Assembly: GCF_000383615.1 (NCBI RefSeq)
Contig: NZ_KB911583.1
Location: 479,369-543,368, forward strand
Origin: Streptomyces canus 299MFChir4.1
GTDB taxonomy: Bacteria > Actinomycetota > Actinomycetes > Streptomycetales > Streptomycetaceae
Direction: 5' to 3'
Length of the DNA stretch: 64,000 nt
A program made the position numbers and the translations under genes. Within the stretch, counting starts at the first letter, position 1. Each line of letters opens with the position of its first letter. The notes under the pieces are model-generated. The model saw nothing but the letters and a program-made list of their open reading frames with translations, had not been told where the DNA came from and made no database searches. This document shows positions 16,753 through 24,277 of the stretch, in pieces.

Positions 16753-17280
16753 GTGTTGTCCCGCTTTCGGGTCGAGTTCTACGAGTACGTTTACGCCCGG
16801 GCGGATACGCTCTTCGAGCTGTCGTCGGCGGTCGAGCACCGGCGTGGGCACGGCGCCCTGTGCGCGGCGTGGGACCGGGGCTGGGCGGAGCCTGCACGGT
16901 TGCGCCGCGCGCCGGCCGTGGATGTGAGCAACTGGCGCCGCCCCGATGGCCCCACCAGCGACGAGGCTGTTCTCGTCGCTGCCCTGGAAACGGGCCGTAA
17001 GACCTGCCAGTGATGCTGCTCGGGCGCCTGCGCTCCGACCGCGTCATGTTCCGCGACCTGGCCGCCCCGTTTCAGTCCCAGAGGAATACTCGAAACTGCC
17101 TGTCCTGCACGGCACGTTGATCCGTCTGAAGACCGGACGGCTGCCGGGCGACCGCGACCCGAAACCCCTGTGGCTGTGGTGCTCGGTCCCCGGCGCCACC
17201 AGCACGGATGTCGACAGCCGGTGGCATGCCTTCCTCCGCCGCAACCCAGCCCACGGACCGGGACAGCGGAACCCATGCTT
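16753..17280 (+). pseudogene. decayed large DDE transposase (deletions and frameshifts)
   Basis: Pieces of one actinobacterial transposase family appear in order but in different frames and with missing segments. They are FRVEFYEYVYARADTLFEL, EHRRGHGALCAAWDRG and VALETGRKT; LLGRLRSDRVMFRDLA near 17010-17060; and HGTLIRLKTGRLPGDRDPKP plus LWLWCSVPGATSTDVDSRW near 17108-17225. From memory this is the family annotated as NF041680-type putative transposases, normally over 400 residues. No catalytic domain survives whole. It bounds the arabinan island on the right, as the IS5 relic does on the left. Confidence 0.65.
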
Positions 17281-17413
17281 GCTGACCCTCACCGGTTCGG
17301 AACAGCGCTGCCGCCGTTGTAGCCGCAGGGGAGGGTGCGCTGAGCCGGCCCCCGTCCGGCGAGATGGTGAAGTGCGTGGTCGCCGTGAGGGGGCGCTGCT
17401 CGGCTGACCGGCG

Positions 17414-18172
17414 TCAGGCGTAGGGGTCGAAGGGGATGCCGGACGGTTTCGAGTGGTCGAGGGCGTACTGGAAGTCACCGTCGTCGATCTTCAGCGTGGC
17501 GGAACCGAAGTTCGCCCCGATGAGTTTCTCCCGGTACCCGGCGGGATAGCCGTTCCAGCCGACGAGCCGCGGGAAGAACCAGCCGCCCGTGGCGTTCTCC
17601 GGCGGCTCGTCGTTTCCGTTCGCGAACCGGAAGCAGTGGGTCGAGACACCGTCCTTGTGGTAGACGATCTTCGGGTGGGTGCCGTCGAAACGCACCGCAG
17701 AGCGGGCGGCCACCTGGTAGCCGGAGTGCTGGGACACCGACACGTACTGGACCTGGTCGTCGAAGACCCACACCACGACGTGCTCCCAGTCGTGGGTGTG
17801 TCCGATGGCCGCCGGACCGAGGGTGGCCTGGTCCTTCTCGAAGTAGCTGGCGTACATGACGGCACACCAGCCGTTGTCGCACTTCGCCCGTGAGTAGGTG
17901 TTGGCGTTGGCGAGTTGGGCGTAGTCGTGGCACTTGCCGTTGACGTCTCCGCCGAGCTTCAGCCCGGGATTGATCGTGCCGTCGGCACCGATCGCGGAGG
18001 TGGCGTAACAGCCGTCACGGTCGTAGTCGTAGGCGGGGGAGTAGGTCTGCTCCAGACCGTCGGCGTTCTGGGGGAGCAGGGTCAGGACGTTCGCGTGGGC
18101 GGTCGCGGGGATCGCCACGACGAGCGCCAGGGCGGCGCCCAGAGCCGTGGTCAGGGATCTCGCCGTGCGCAT
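17414..18172 (-). CDS. NPP1-family secreted cytolysin (necrosis-inducing NLP)
   Basis: A 252-residue protein with a Sec signal (residues 1-27, cleavage after AHA). The NPP1 fold carries the signature GHTHDWEHVVVWV at about residue 124, close to the canonical heptapeptide GHRHDWE whose His, Asp and Glu bind the divalent metal. Conserved upstream features are DYDRDGCY and the Cys pair in RAKCDNGWCAVMYA. NLP proteins disrupt plant (eudicot) membranes by binding sphingolipids; bacterial members are mostly from plant-associated species. The gene starts 13 bp after the chitinase stop, so it is probably the last gene of a secreted three-gene operon. Confidence 0.88.
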   Translation of the reverse strand: MRTARSLTTALGAALALVVAIPATAHANVLTLLPQNADGLEQTYSPAYDYDRDGCYATSAIGADGTINPGLKLGGDVNGKCHDYAQLANANTYSRAKCDNGWCAVMYASYFEKDQATLGPAAIGHTHDWEHVVVWVFDDQVQYVSVSQHSGYQVAARSAVRFDGTHPKIVYHKDGVSTHCFRFANGNDEPPENATGGWFFPRLVGWNGYPAGYREKLIGANFGSATLKIDDGDFQYALDHSKPSGIPFDPYA

Positions 18173-18185
18173 GTCGTGCCCCTGT

Positions 18186-19301
18186 TCAGCAGTAGAGGTT
18201 GCCGCCGGGGGTGACCCCGAGGATCGACGTGAAGCGGTTGTAGGCGTCCACCCGGCTCTGCACCTGGGCCGGGTTGCGCCCGTCGCACTCCAGGGAACCG
18301 TTGATGCTGCGGATCGTCTGGCCGAAGCCGGCCTGGTTGACCATGGCGTTGTGCGGGGTCATGGTGCCGGGCCCGGACTGGGTGTTCCAGTACCAGAGGC
18401 CGGTCTTCCAGGCCACCGCGGAGTCGTTCTGCACCAGCCAGGGGTTGCCCAGCAGATCGATCCCCAACGCGTCGCCCGCGGCCTTGTAGTTGAAGTTCCA
18501 GGACAGCTGGATCGGGCCGCGGCCGTAGTACGCCGCCTGTCCCGCCGGGCAGCCGTACGGCTGGTTCCAGTCGCAGTAGGTCGGGTAGTTGGCGGTGTTC
18601 TGCTCGACGACGTACACCAGCCCCCCGGTCTCGTGGTTCACGTTGGCGAGGAAGGCCGCGGCCTCCTGCTTCCTGACCGTGTCGCTGCCGGTGGTGGCGA
18701 AGCCGGGGTACGCGCTCAGCGCCGCGACCAGACCACCGTAGGTGTAGAAGGAGTTCCGGTTCGGGAACATCTGGTTGAACTGCGCCTCGGTGACGACGAA
18801 TCCGGACGGGGTGCTCCCGCCGCCGCTCGCGGGCGCGTTCCACTTCTGGTTGGCCGTACCGGAGCAGGTCCAGATCTGGAGCCGGGTGCCGTTGGCGCTG
18901 TTGTTGTCCCGGACGTCCAGGCACTTGTTCGCGGCCGGGTTGACGATGTCGCGCGCGCCGGAGACCACCCACTGCTGGTTGGCACCGCCGGAGCAGTCCC
19001 AGAGTTGTACGGCCGCCCCGTCGGCGGTACCGCGGTCCGCGATGTCCAGACACTTGCCGAGCGCACGCAGGGTCCCGTCACCGGAGTTGGACCAGATCTG
19101 GGCGCCGGTGCCGTTGCAGTCGTAGAGCTGGACGGCCGTGCCGTTGGCGGTGGACGCTCCCGCCACGTCGACGCACTTTCCGGCGAGGCCGGTGATCGTG
19201 CCGGAGGCGGCGTGCGCGGGTGTCACCGTGAGCAGCGCGGTGAGTACGGCGGCGAGGACGGCGAAGACCGCGAGGCGGCCTCTGTGGAGGGATGAGGACA
19301 T
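18186..19301 (-). CDS. secreted GH19 chitinase with N-terminal RICIN (CBM13) domain
   Basis: A 371-residue protein. I chose ATG at 19301 because AAGGAG lies about 10 bases upstream; a much longer in-frame opening runs into the neighbouring gene and is not real. Residues 1-31 are a Sec signal (cleavage after AHA). Residues about 34-155 are RICIN repeats with Gln-x-Trp motifs (AQIWSN, QQWVV, QKWNA). A Gly/Ser linker leads to a GH19 domain (about 165-371): NHETGGLVYVVE with the catalytic Glu, YYGRGPIQLSWNFNY, and a Cys-rich C-terminus. It hydrolyses chitin and would act on fungal walls. It lies between a RICIN/beta-helix gene and an NPP1 gene. Confidence 0.9.
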   Translation of the reverse strand: MSSSLHRGRLAVFAVLAAVLTALLTVTPAHAASGTITGLAGKCVDVAGASTANGTAVQLYDCNGTGAQIWSNSGDGTLRALGKCLDIADRGTADGAAVQLWDCSGGANQQWVVSGARDIVNPAANKCLDVRDNNSANGTRLQIWTCSGTANQKWNAPASGGGSTPSGFVVTEAQFNQMFPNRNSFYTYGGLVAALSAYPGFATTGSDTVRKQEAAAFLANVNHETGGLVYVVEQNTANYPTYCDWNQPYGCPAGQAAYYGRGPIQLSWNFNYKAAGDALGIDLLGNPWLVQNDSAVAWKTGLWYWNTQSGPGTMTPHNAMVNQAGFGQTIRSINGSLECDGRNPAQVQSRVDAYNRFTSILGVTPGGNLYC

Positions 19302-19333
19302 GGGCGGGCACGCTCCTTGCGGGGGGTTGGGGA

Positions 19334-19362
19334 GGCCGCCCCCTTGGTGGGGAGGGGCGGCC
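19334..19362. terminator. hairpin between beta-helix gene and chitinase gene
   Basis: GGCCGCCCC (19334-19342) and GGGGCGGCC (19354-19362) form a perfect 9-bp stem 13 bp after the beta-helix gene stop and before the chitinase ribosome-binding site. It may attenuate read-through. No separate promoter for the chitinase gene was seen in the 74-bp gap. Confidence 0.55.
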
Positions 19363-19375
19363 GAAGGGCGGAGCT

Positions 19376-21565
19376 CTACGGGTAACTGGTCAGGTTCGCC
19401 ACGTTGGTCGAGGAGTTGGACGGGCCTCCGGTGCCGTTGACGACGTGCCGGATGGTGCCGGTGCCGCCGAGGGAGACGGTCACCATGCTCTGGAAGCGCA
19501 CACCGGACGTGTTCGGCGCCTCGATGGCCCGTTCCGCGACCACGCCCGGGTTCACGTTGAAGTAGCAGTAGCTGCCGAGGCCGTAGGCCTGGTGACTGGT
19601 GACGGAGTCGGCGACCTTGTAGGCGGCGTAGCCCTGGGTGGAACCGTTCGTCCAGGCCGCCTGGTTGGGCGGGTCGTAGGGCATCTCGTTCTGGTAGAAG
19701 TACGTGCGGCCGCCGTTGCCGTTCCAGACGGTCTGGTACTTCTGGTAGTGCTCGACGAACAGCCCGTACGCCGTCACGTTGTCGCCGTTGACGATCAGGC
19801 CCGTGTCCGCGGTGTTGGTGGTCCAGCCGACGCCGCTGCCGTGGTCGGCGCGCCAGATCCACATGTGGTCGCCGATGACGTTGTCGCTGTTGATCACGAG
19901 GCTGGTGGTCGCCTTGCCGACGCCCGCGCCGCCGACGCGGAAGTACACGTCGTGCAGGGAGGTCGGGTTCGCGGCGTGGGAGGCGGAGGAGCCGGCCGGC
20001 CCGACCTCCATCAGGGTGGGCGAGTTGGTGGTGCCCGCGTCGAAGAGGACGCCCGCGACCTTCACGCCGTCGACGTCGGCCACCTTCATCGCGGTGACGC
20101 CGTTGTCCGGCACGAACGTGGCGAGTCCCAGGCCGAGGACGACGGTGTCGGGGCGGGTCACCTGGAGCGTCTGGTTCAGGTGGTATACACCGGGGGTGAC
20201 CAGGAGGTTCTTGCCCGCCGCCAGTGCCGTGTTGATGTCCGCGGCACTCGCGCCCGGCTTGACGACGTAGAAGGTGTCCAGGGACAGGGAGCTGCCGGGC
20301 GGGGAGCCGTTCGCCCAGCTGGTGCCCGTGGAGTTGGTCCGCACCGACGGCACGAACACCTTGTAGGCGCCGTCGGCGTCGACGTACAGGAAGGGCTTCT
20401 CGCGGCTGACCGGGGACTGCGCGACGGTGGTGTGGGGCGGGTTGGGGAAGGTGGTGCCGGGGACGCCCTGACTGCCGACGAAGACCATGTTCCAGTTCGA
20501 GCCGGTCCAGCTGCCGAGCTGGGAGTTGCGGGTCAGCCACTGCTGCTGGCTGCCGGAGTTGACCTGACCGTCGACCTTCGTGTCGGCGAGCAGCCCGCCA
20601 CTGGACCAGCCGTTGTCGTCCAGGGCGAGATTGCCGCGCAGATGCATCCGGCGGTAGGCGGCCGCCTGGGAGACCGCCCAACGGTCGCTGCCGCCGGTGG
20701 GGTTGACGGAGAGGTTCTCGGCCCCGCGCCAGAAGTTCTGGGTCGCGTTGCCCTGGAACCAGTCGGCCTCGGCGTGCACCGCACCGTTGACGGTGACCGC
20801 GTCCGGGGTCAGACCCAGCCCCGCGACCTGGGTGTAGAAGCCGACGTTGGCGTCCACGGTGTAGGAGCCCGGCTTGAACAGGACGGCGTAGCGCTGGGAG
20901 CCGAACTGGTTGGTCTCCTGCTGCTGGAAGATCGAGTTCAGCCTCGACTGGATCGCCGAGGACGACGTCGACGGGTCGAAGACGACGACGTTGGGGCCGA
21001 GGTCGGGGTTGCCGGCGGACTGGGTCACGGGGACCACCTGGAAGCGCTGGGCCGCGCTGCCGTTGCAGGCGTACTGCACGAACTGCACGCTGTCGGCGGT
21101 CGAGGCGCCCGGGTCGTCCAGGCACTTGCCGCTGTTGCGGTTGACGAAGTGGTAGGCGCCGCCGCCCTCGTGGACGGGCAGCCACTGCTGGTTGGCGCCG
21201 CCGCCGTAGGTCCACAGGTGCACGGGCGCGTTGTCGGCGGTGGAGACGTCGGCCACGTCCGCGACCTGGCTGGTGTTGTTGCGGTTGTCGATGCGGACGT
21301 AGCCGTCGCTCGTGGCGGTGAGACTCCACTGCTGGGCCGTGCTGCCGTTGCACGCGTACTGCTGGACGGCGGTGCCGTTGGCGGTGCCGGCCGACCTGGC
21401 GTCCAGACACCGACCGCTTGCCGCGTTCATGACAGTCGAAAAGCCGGTGGGGAGCGCGGTGGCGGCGGCCTCGGCCGGCGTGGACAGGGAGGTCAGCGCG
21501 GACGCGGCGGCCACGGTGACGAGGGTGGCGGCGCCGGATCTGCGGAAGCGCGCGAGGGTGTGCAT
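19376..21565 (-). CDS. secreted RICIN-domain protein with right-handed beta-helix (GH55-like) fold
   Basis: A 729-residue exported protein. The signal peptide covers about residues 1-34 (cleavage near AEA). RICIN/CBM13 repeats run from about 40 to 180 (AQQWSL, NQQWLP, AQRFQV). The remainder looks like a twin parallel beta-helix: ADINTALAAGKNLLVTPGVY, VVLGLGLATFVPDNGV, VADVDGVKVAGVLFDAG and TGLIVNGDNVTAYGLFVEHY. Such repeats occur in GH55 exo-beta-1,3-glucanases and related polysaccharide enzymes. Homologues are often mislabelled adenylyl cyclase or coagulation-factor-domain protein, from memory. The catalytic activity is unknown. The dre-type promoter suggests a job in attack on chitin- or glucan-containing walls. 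Confidence 0.75.
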   Translation of the reverse strand: MHTLARFRRSGAATLVTVAAASALTSLSTPAEAAATALPTGFSTVMNAASGRCLDARSAGTANGTAVQQYACNGSTAQQWSLTATSDGYVRIDNRNNTSQVADVADVSTADNAPVHLWTYGGGANQQWLPVHEGGGAYHFVNRNSGKCLDDPGASTADSVQFVQYACNGSAAQRFQVVPVTQSAGNPDLGPNVVVFDPSTSSSAIQSRLNSIFQQQETNQFGSQRYAVLFKPGSYTVDANVGFYTQVAGLGLTPDAVTVNGAVHAEADWFQGNATQNFWRGAENLSVNPTGGSDRWAVSQAAAYRRMHLRGNLALDDNGWSSGGLLADTKVDGQVNSGSQQQWLTRNSQLGSWTGSNWNMVFVGSQGVPGTTFPNPPHTTVAQSPVSREKPFLYVDADGAYKVFVPSVRTNSTGTSWANGSPPGSSLSLDTFYVVKPGASAADINTALAAGKNLLVTPGVYHLNQTLQVTRPDTVVLGLGLATFVPDNGVTAMKVADVDGVKVAGVLFDAGTTNSPTLMEVGPAGSSASHAANPTSLHDVYFRVGGAGVGKATTSLVINSDNVIGDHMWIWRADHGSGVGWTTNTADTGLIVNGDNVTAYGLFVEHYQKYQTVWNGNGGRTYFYQNEMPYDPPNQAAWTNGSTQGYAAYKVADSVTSHQAYGLGSYCYFNVNPGVVAERAIEAPNTSGVRFQSMVTVSLGGTGTIRHVVNGTGGPSNSSTNVANLTSYP

Positions 21566-21620
21566 GCGCAGAGCCCTTCATGGGGGGTGAGGGTGTCGCG
21601 AGGTGTCTGGCTGACCCGTG

Positions 21621-21649
21621 AACCTAAAGGTCTGGACCACTTACGTCAA
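21621..21649 (-). promoter_or_regulatory. promoter containing a DasR-type dre element
   Basis: On the minus strand -35 TTGACG (21649-21644) and -10 TAGGTT (21626-21621) are 17 bp apart. The spacer contains AGTGGTCCAGACCT (21641-21628), which matches the DasR-responsive element consensus around TGGTCTAGACCA and contains the 12-mer TGGTCCAGACCT typical of streptomycete chitinase promoters. The expected transcription start is about 50 bp upstream of the beta-helix gene. Repression by DasR and release by glucosamine phosphates would follow from the known regulon. Confidence 0.7.
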
Positions 21650-21822
21650 GGAATGAAGTAAGTTTTGAGGGAAGGTGGTTGAACGTGAGGGATCCCGTGG
21701 ACCGCCCCGTCTCACCGCCGATCGGGGGGCGGTGGGGCGCGAGAAGTTTCCGGTTCGGGGGGCCTTGAGCGGCCGCGGGCGGGCACCCGGCTGCATGTTG
21801 TCGCCGGGAGTGAACCCGCGTT

Positions 21823-22029
21823 GTGATCGCCGTCGCTGTGTCGCTGCTGCCCGCCTTAGGGGTGCTGCTGTACGCCATGGACCGTATCGAGGACCGATTG
21901 TCGGCCAGGTCGTCGGCGCCGCGTCACGCGAGAGGACGTCACCTGCGGCTGATCCGTGGTGGCGCCCCGTCCCGCACCGGGCGCGGTTCTGCCGAACGGC
22001 GGCATGAACGACGTCTCGACGCGGCGTGA
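21823..22029 (+). CDS. small membrane protein of unknown function
   Basis: A 68-residue protein from GTG at 21823, with GGGAG about 12 bases upstream. It has one hydrophobic helix (residues 2-18, AVAVSLLPALGVLLYAM) followed by DRIEDRL and a strongly basic tail (RHARGRHLRLIRGG). I recall similar short proteins with the pattern LYxxDRxEDxL then Arg/His-rich tails in many streptomycetes, which supports a real gene. The function is unknown. Confidence 0.5.
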   Translation: MIAVAVSLLPALGVLLYAMDRIEDRLSARSSAPRHARGRHLRLIRGGAPSRTGRGSAERRHERRLDAA

Positions 22030-22193
22030 CAGTTCCGCGTGGCGCTTCATGGTCTACGGAGCTCGCCCGGACTTGAGTTGCTGAAGCCGGACCCGTCGAA
22101 CTCCGCGGTCTCGTATCGGAGCACCGTCGGGGCGCCCGCGCGACTCCCCACCGGTGTCCTGATTGGGAGGGGGTCCGGGGGTACTCGACGCGC

Positions 22194-23273
22194 ATGAAGC
22201 TGCATCTTCCTGGACGGAAAGACCACGACGGCAGCGACGAGGCTCCCGAGCGGGAGGTCCCGTCGTCGCAGGAGGTGGGCCCCGGGCCCGCCGTGGAGGA
22301 GCGTGCCCCGGACACGCCGTCGCAACTGCCGAAGACGGCGTGGGGGGCTGTACTGCGGGGCAGCCTGCGGGAGTTCAAGGACGACGAGCTGACCGACCGG
22401 GCCGCGGCGCTGACCTACTACGGTCTGCTGTCGCTCTTCCCGGCCATCCTGGTGCTGGTGTCGATGCTCGGCCTGACCGGCAAGTCCGCCACGGACACGG
22501 TGCTGAAGAACCTCAAGCAGTTCACCCCTGGCTCCGCCCGCGACATCATCACCAACGCCGTCGAACAGCTCCAGAACAAGGCCGGCGTCGGGTCGGTCAT
22601 GGCGATCGTCGGCCTCGCCCTGGCGGTGTGGTCGGCATCCGGGTACGTGGCCGCGTTCATCCGCTCGGCCAACCGGGTCTACGACATGCCGGAGGGCCGC
22701 CCCATCTGGAAGATCCTTCCGGTGCGGGTCGGCCTGACGGTCGTCCTGATGGTGCTCGCCGTCGTCAGCGCCCTGATCGTCGTCTTCACCGGCACCCTCG
22801 CCCACAAGGCGGGCACCGCGCTCGGGGTCGGCGACACCGCCCTGACGGTGTGGTCGATCGCCAAGTGGCCCGTCCTGGTGGTCCTGGTCACGGTCATGAT
22901 CGCGCTCCTGTACTGGGCCACCCCGAACGCCCGGGTGAAGGGGTTCAGGTGGATCACACCGGGCAGCTTCCTCGCCCTGGTCATCTGGCTGGTAGCGTCC
23001 GCCGGATTCGCGTTCTACGTCGCCAACTTCGCCTCGTACAACAAGACCTACGGCACCATGGCCGGCGTCATCGTCTTCCTGGTCTGGCTGTGGATCAGCA
23101 ACCTGGCGATCCTCCTGGGCCTGGAGTTCGACGCCGAGACCGTCCGGCAGCGGGCCATCGCCGGAGGGCTGCCGCCCGACAAGGAGCCCTACACGGAGCC
23201 GCGCGACACCAGGACGTGGGACGAGCAGGACCTTCGCAGGCTGGACGACTCAGGGACAGTGTCGGGCGAGTGA
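22194..23273 (+). CDS. YihY/BrkB-family integral membrane protein
   Basis: A 359-residue protein. A polar 45-residue N-terminus is followed by the family core: LTYYGLLSLFPAILVLVSML, then about six hydrophobic helices between residues 75 and 325, including VGSVMAIVGLALAVWSASG and GVIVFLVWLWISNLAILLGLEF. The C-terminus is charged and cytoplasmic. The family was once called ribonuclease BN but is not a nuclease; its function is unclear, with transport suggested. A PAP2 phosphatase gene follows after 56 bp on the same strand and may be co-transcribed. Confidence 0.85.
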   Translation: MKLHLPGRKDHDGSDEAPEREVPSSQEVGPGPAVEERAPDTPSQLPKTAWGAVLRGSLREFKDDELTDRAAALTYYGLLSLFPAILVLVSMLGLTGKSATDTVLKNLKQFTPGSARDIITNAVEQLQNKAGVGSVMAIVGLALAVWSASGYVAAFIRSANRVYDMPEGRPIWKILPVRVGLTVVLMVLAVVSALIVVFTGTLAHKAGTALGVGDTALTVWSIAKWPVLVVLVTVMIALLYWATPNARVKGFRWITPGSFLALVIWLVASAGFAFYVANFASYNKTYGTMAGVIVFLVWLWISNLAILLGLEFDAETVRQRAIAGGLPPDKEPYTEPRDTRTWDEQDLRRLDDSGTVSGE

Positions 23274-23329
23274 CGAGTTGAACGGGATCCGGACGGCTTA
23301 TCTCGGGGAGCTCGGGACAACCGCAGGTC

Positions 23330-23878
23330 ATGAGGTTGCTGACGGACTTGCATGAGATCGACGGGGCTCTGACCCGGCGGGCGGCTTCCCGGATCCCGCC
23401 GGGCGTGGCCAAGGCGTTGTCGGCGGTGGAGGAGTCCGCGGAGAGCACCAAGCTGTGGTGCGGTGCCGCCGTCGTGATGGCGTGCAAGGGCGGGTGGCGG
23501 GGCCGCAGGGCGGCGGCCGCCGGACTGGCGGCCCTGGCCGTCGCCCAGCTGGTGTCGAACGGCCTGTGCAAGCAACTGGCCGGCCGTCCCAGGCCACCGG
23601 CGGAGTGGATCCCGCACGACGAGGTCGCCGACCGTCCCGACTCCTCCTCGTTCCCCTCCGGGCACACGGCGGCCGCGGTCGCCTTCACCGCCGCCGTCGC
23701 TCCCACCTGGCCCGCAGCGGGCGTGTTGTGTGCGCTGCCGGCCACGATGGTCGCCGTCGAACGGGTGCAGTCGGGCGCGCACTATCCCAGCGATGTCGCC
23801 GCCGGTGCCGTCATCGGCCTGGGCGGCGCCTGGCTCGCGCGTCGTGCCCCGGCGCTGTTCCTGCGCCACTGGCCGTAG
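23330..23878 (+). CDS. PAP2-family phosphatase
   Basis: A 182-residue membrane protein with the three PAP2 motifs: KQLAGRPRP (KxxxxxxRP, about residue 84), SSFPSGH (about 105) and the catalytic-His motif SGAHYPSD (SRxxxxxHxxxD-like; here RVQSGAHYPSD, about 147). Hydrophobic helices flank the motifs. It should hydrolyse a lipid or prenyl (di)phosphate at the membrane. A strong hairpin lies about 90 bp after the stop. Confidence 0.85.
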   Translation: MRLLTDLHEIDGALTRRAASRIPPGVAKALSAVEESAESTKLWCGAAVVMACKGGWRGRRAAAAGLAALAVAQLVSNGLCKQLAGRPRPPAEWIPHDEVADRPDSSSFPSGHTAAAVAFTAAVAPTWPAAGVLCALPATMVAVERVQSGAHYPSDVAAGAVIGLGGAWLARRAPALFLRHWP

Positions 23879-24174
23879 CCGCCGACGCCGGGGCGACTCG
23901 CCGCGTGGAGGGGAGGGACGGGCGGATCGGCCGCCGCACGAGAGAGGGATTCGTCCGCGAAGGAGCGCGTCGGCCCGCTCGAACCTGCTGAGCGGGCCGA
24001 CGCCGCTGTGTGCCGGCAGCCCCACACCGCGGGCACACTCGGGACAAGCCACCGTGGACCGCCGCCGCGGCTCCCCAGGGACCCATCGTGCGGGTAACCC
24101 GCATCGCCAGGGGCAATCCTGGTGAACCGTGACGGGTGAGGCCGAAACGGGTCCCGCTCGCGCTACCGGGACCA
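23879..24174. other. intergenic stretch with terminator, no gene seen
   Basis: Apart from the inverted repeat at 23967-24003, I see no coding region in these 300 bp. Open frames on both strands have no recognisable product. Confidence 0.5.
23967..24003. terminator. hairpin terminator after PAP2 gene
   Basis: GCGTCGGCCCGCTC (23967-23980) and GAGCGGGCCGACGC (23990-24003) form a perfect 14-bp stem with a 9-base loop. Confidence 0.75.
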
Positions 24175-24234
24175 TTGACCTGCGAACTCGGTTCCCCCTA
24201 CCGTCGTCCCACGATGTGCCGGAACGTTCCGGCA
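24175..24234 (+). promoter_or_regulatory. promoter and perfect 18-bp palindromic operator of the kinase/aminotransferase gene
   Basis: -35 TTGACC (24175-24180) and -10 TACCGT (24199-24204) are 18 bp apart. The perfect palindrome TGCCGGAACGTTCCGGCA (24217-24234) overlaps or just follows the expected transcription start and precedes the ribosome-binding site. The LacI protein encoded downstream in the same operon is the natural candidate to bind it. Confidence 0.55.
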
Positions 24235-24277
24235 AAGGAGCGCGGCCCCCGCCGCGCATGCGGAGCGGAGCGGACCC

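Noticed and set aside
16946..17407. 153-residue plus-strand open frame as an intact gene
   Set aside because: Its middle part is a fragment of a transposase whose other pieces lie in other frames nearby; the rest has no coding character. It was annotated as part of one pseudogene.
18186..21581. A single 1131-residue minus-strand open frame covering the chitinase and most of the beta-helix gene
   Set aside because: Only the last 371 residues have protein character (signal, RICIN, GH19). The first part is a low-complexity Arg/Pro/Gln reading of the beta-helix gene in another frame. The true start is at 19301.
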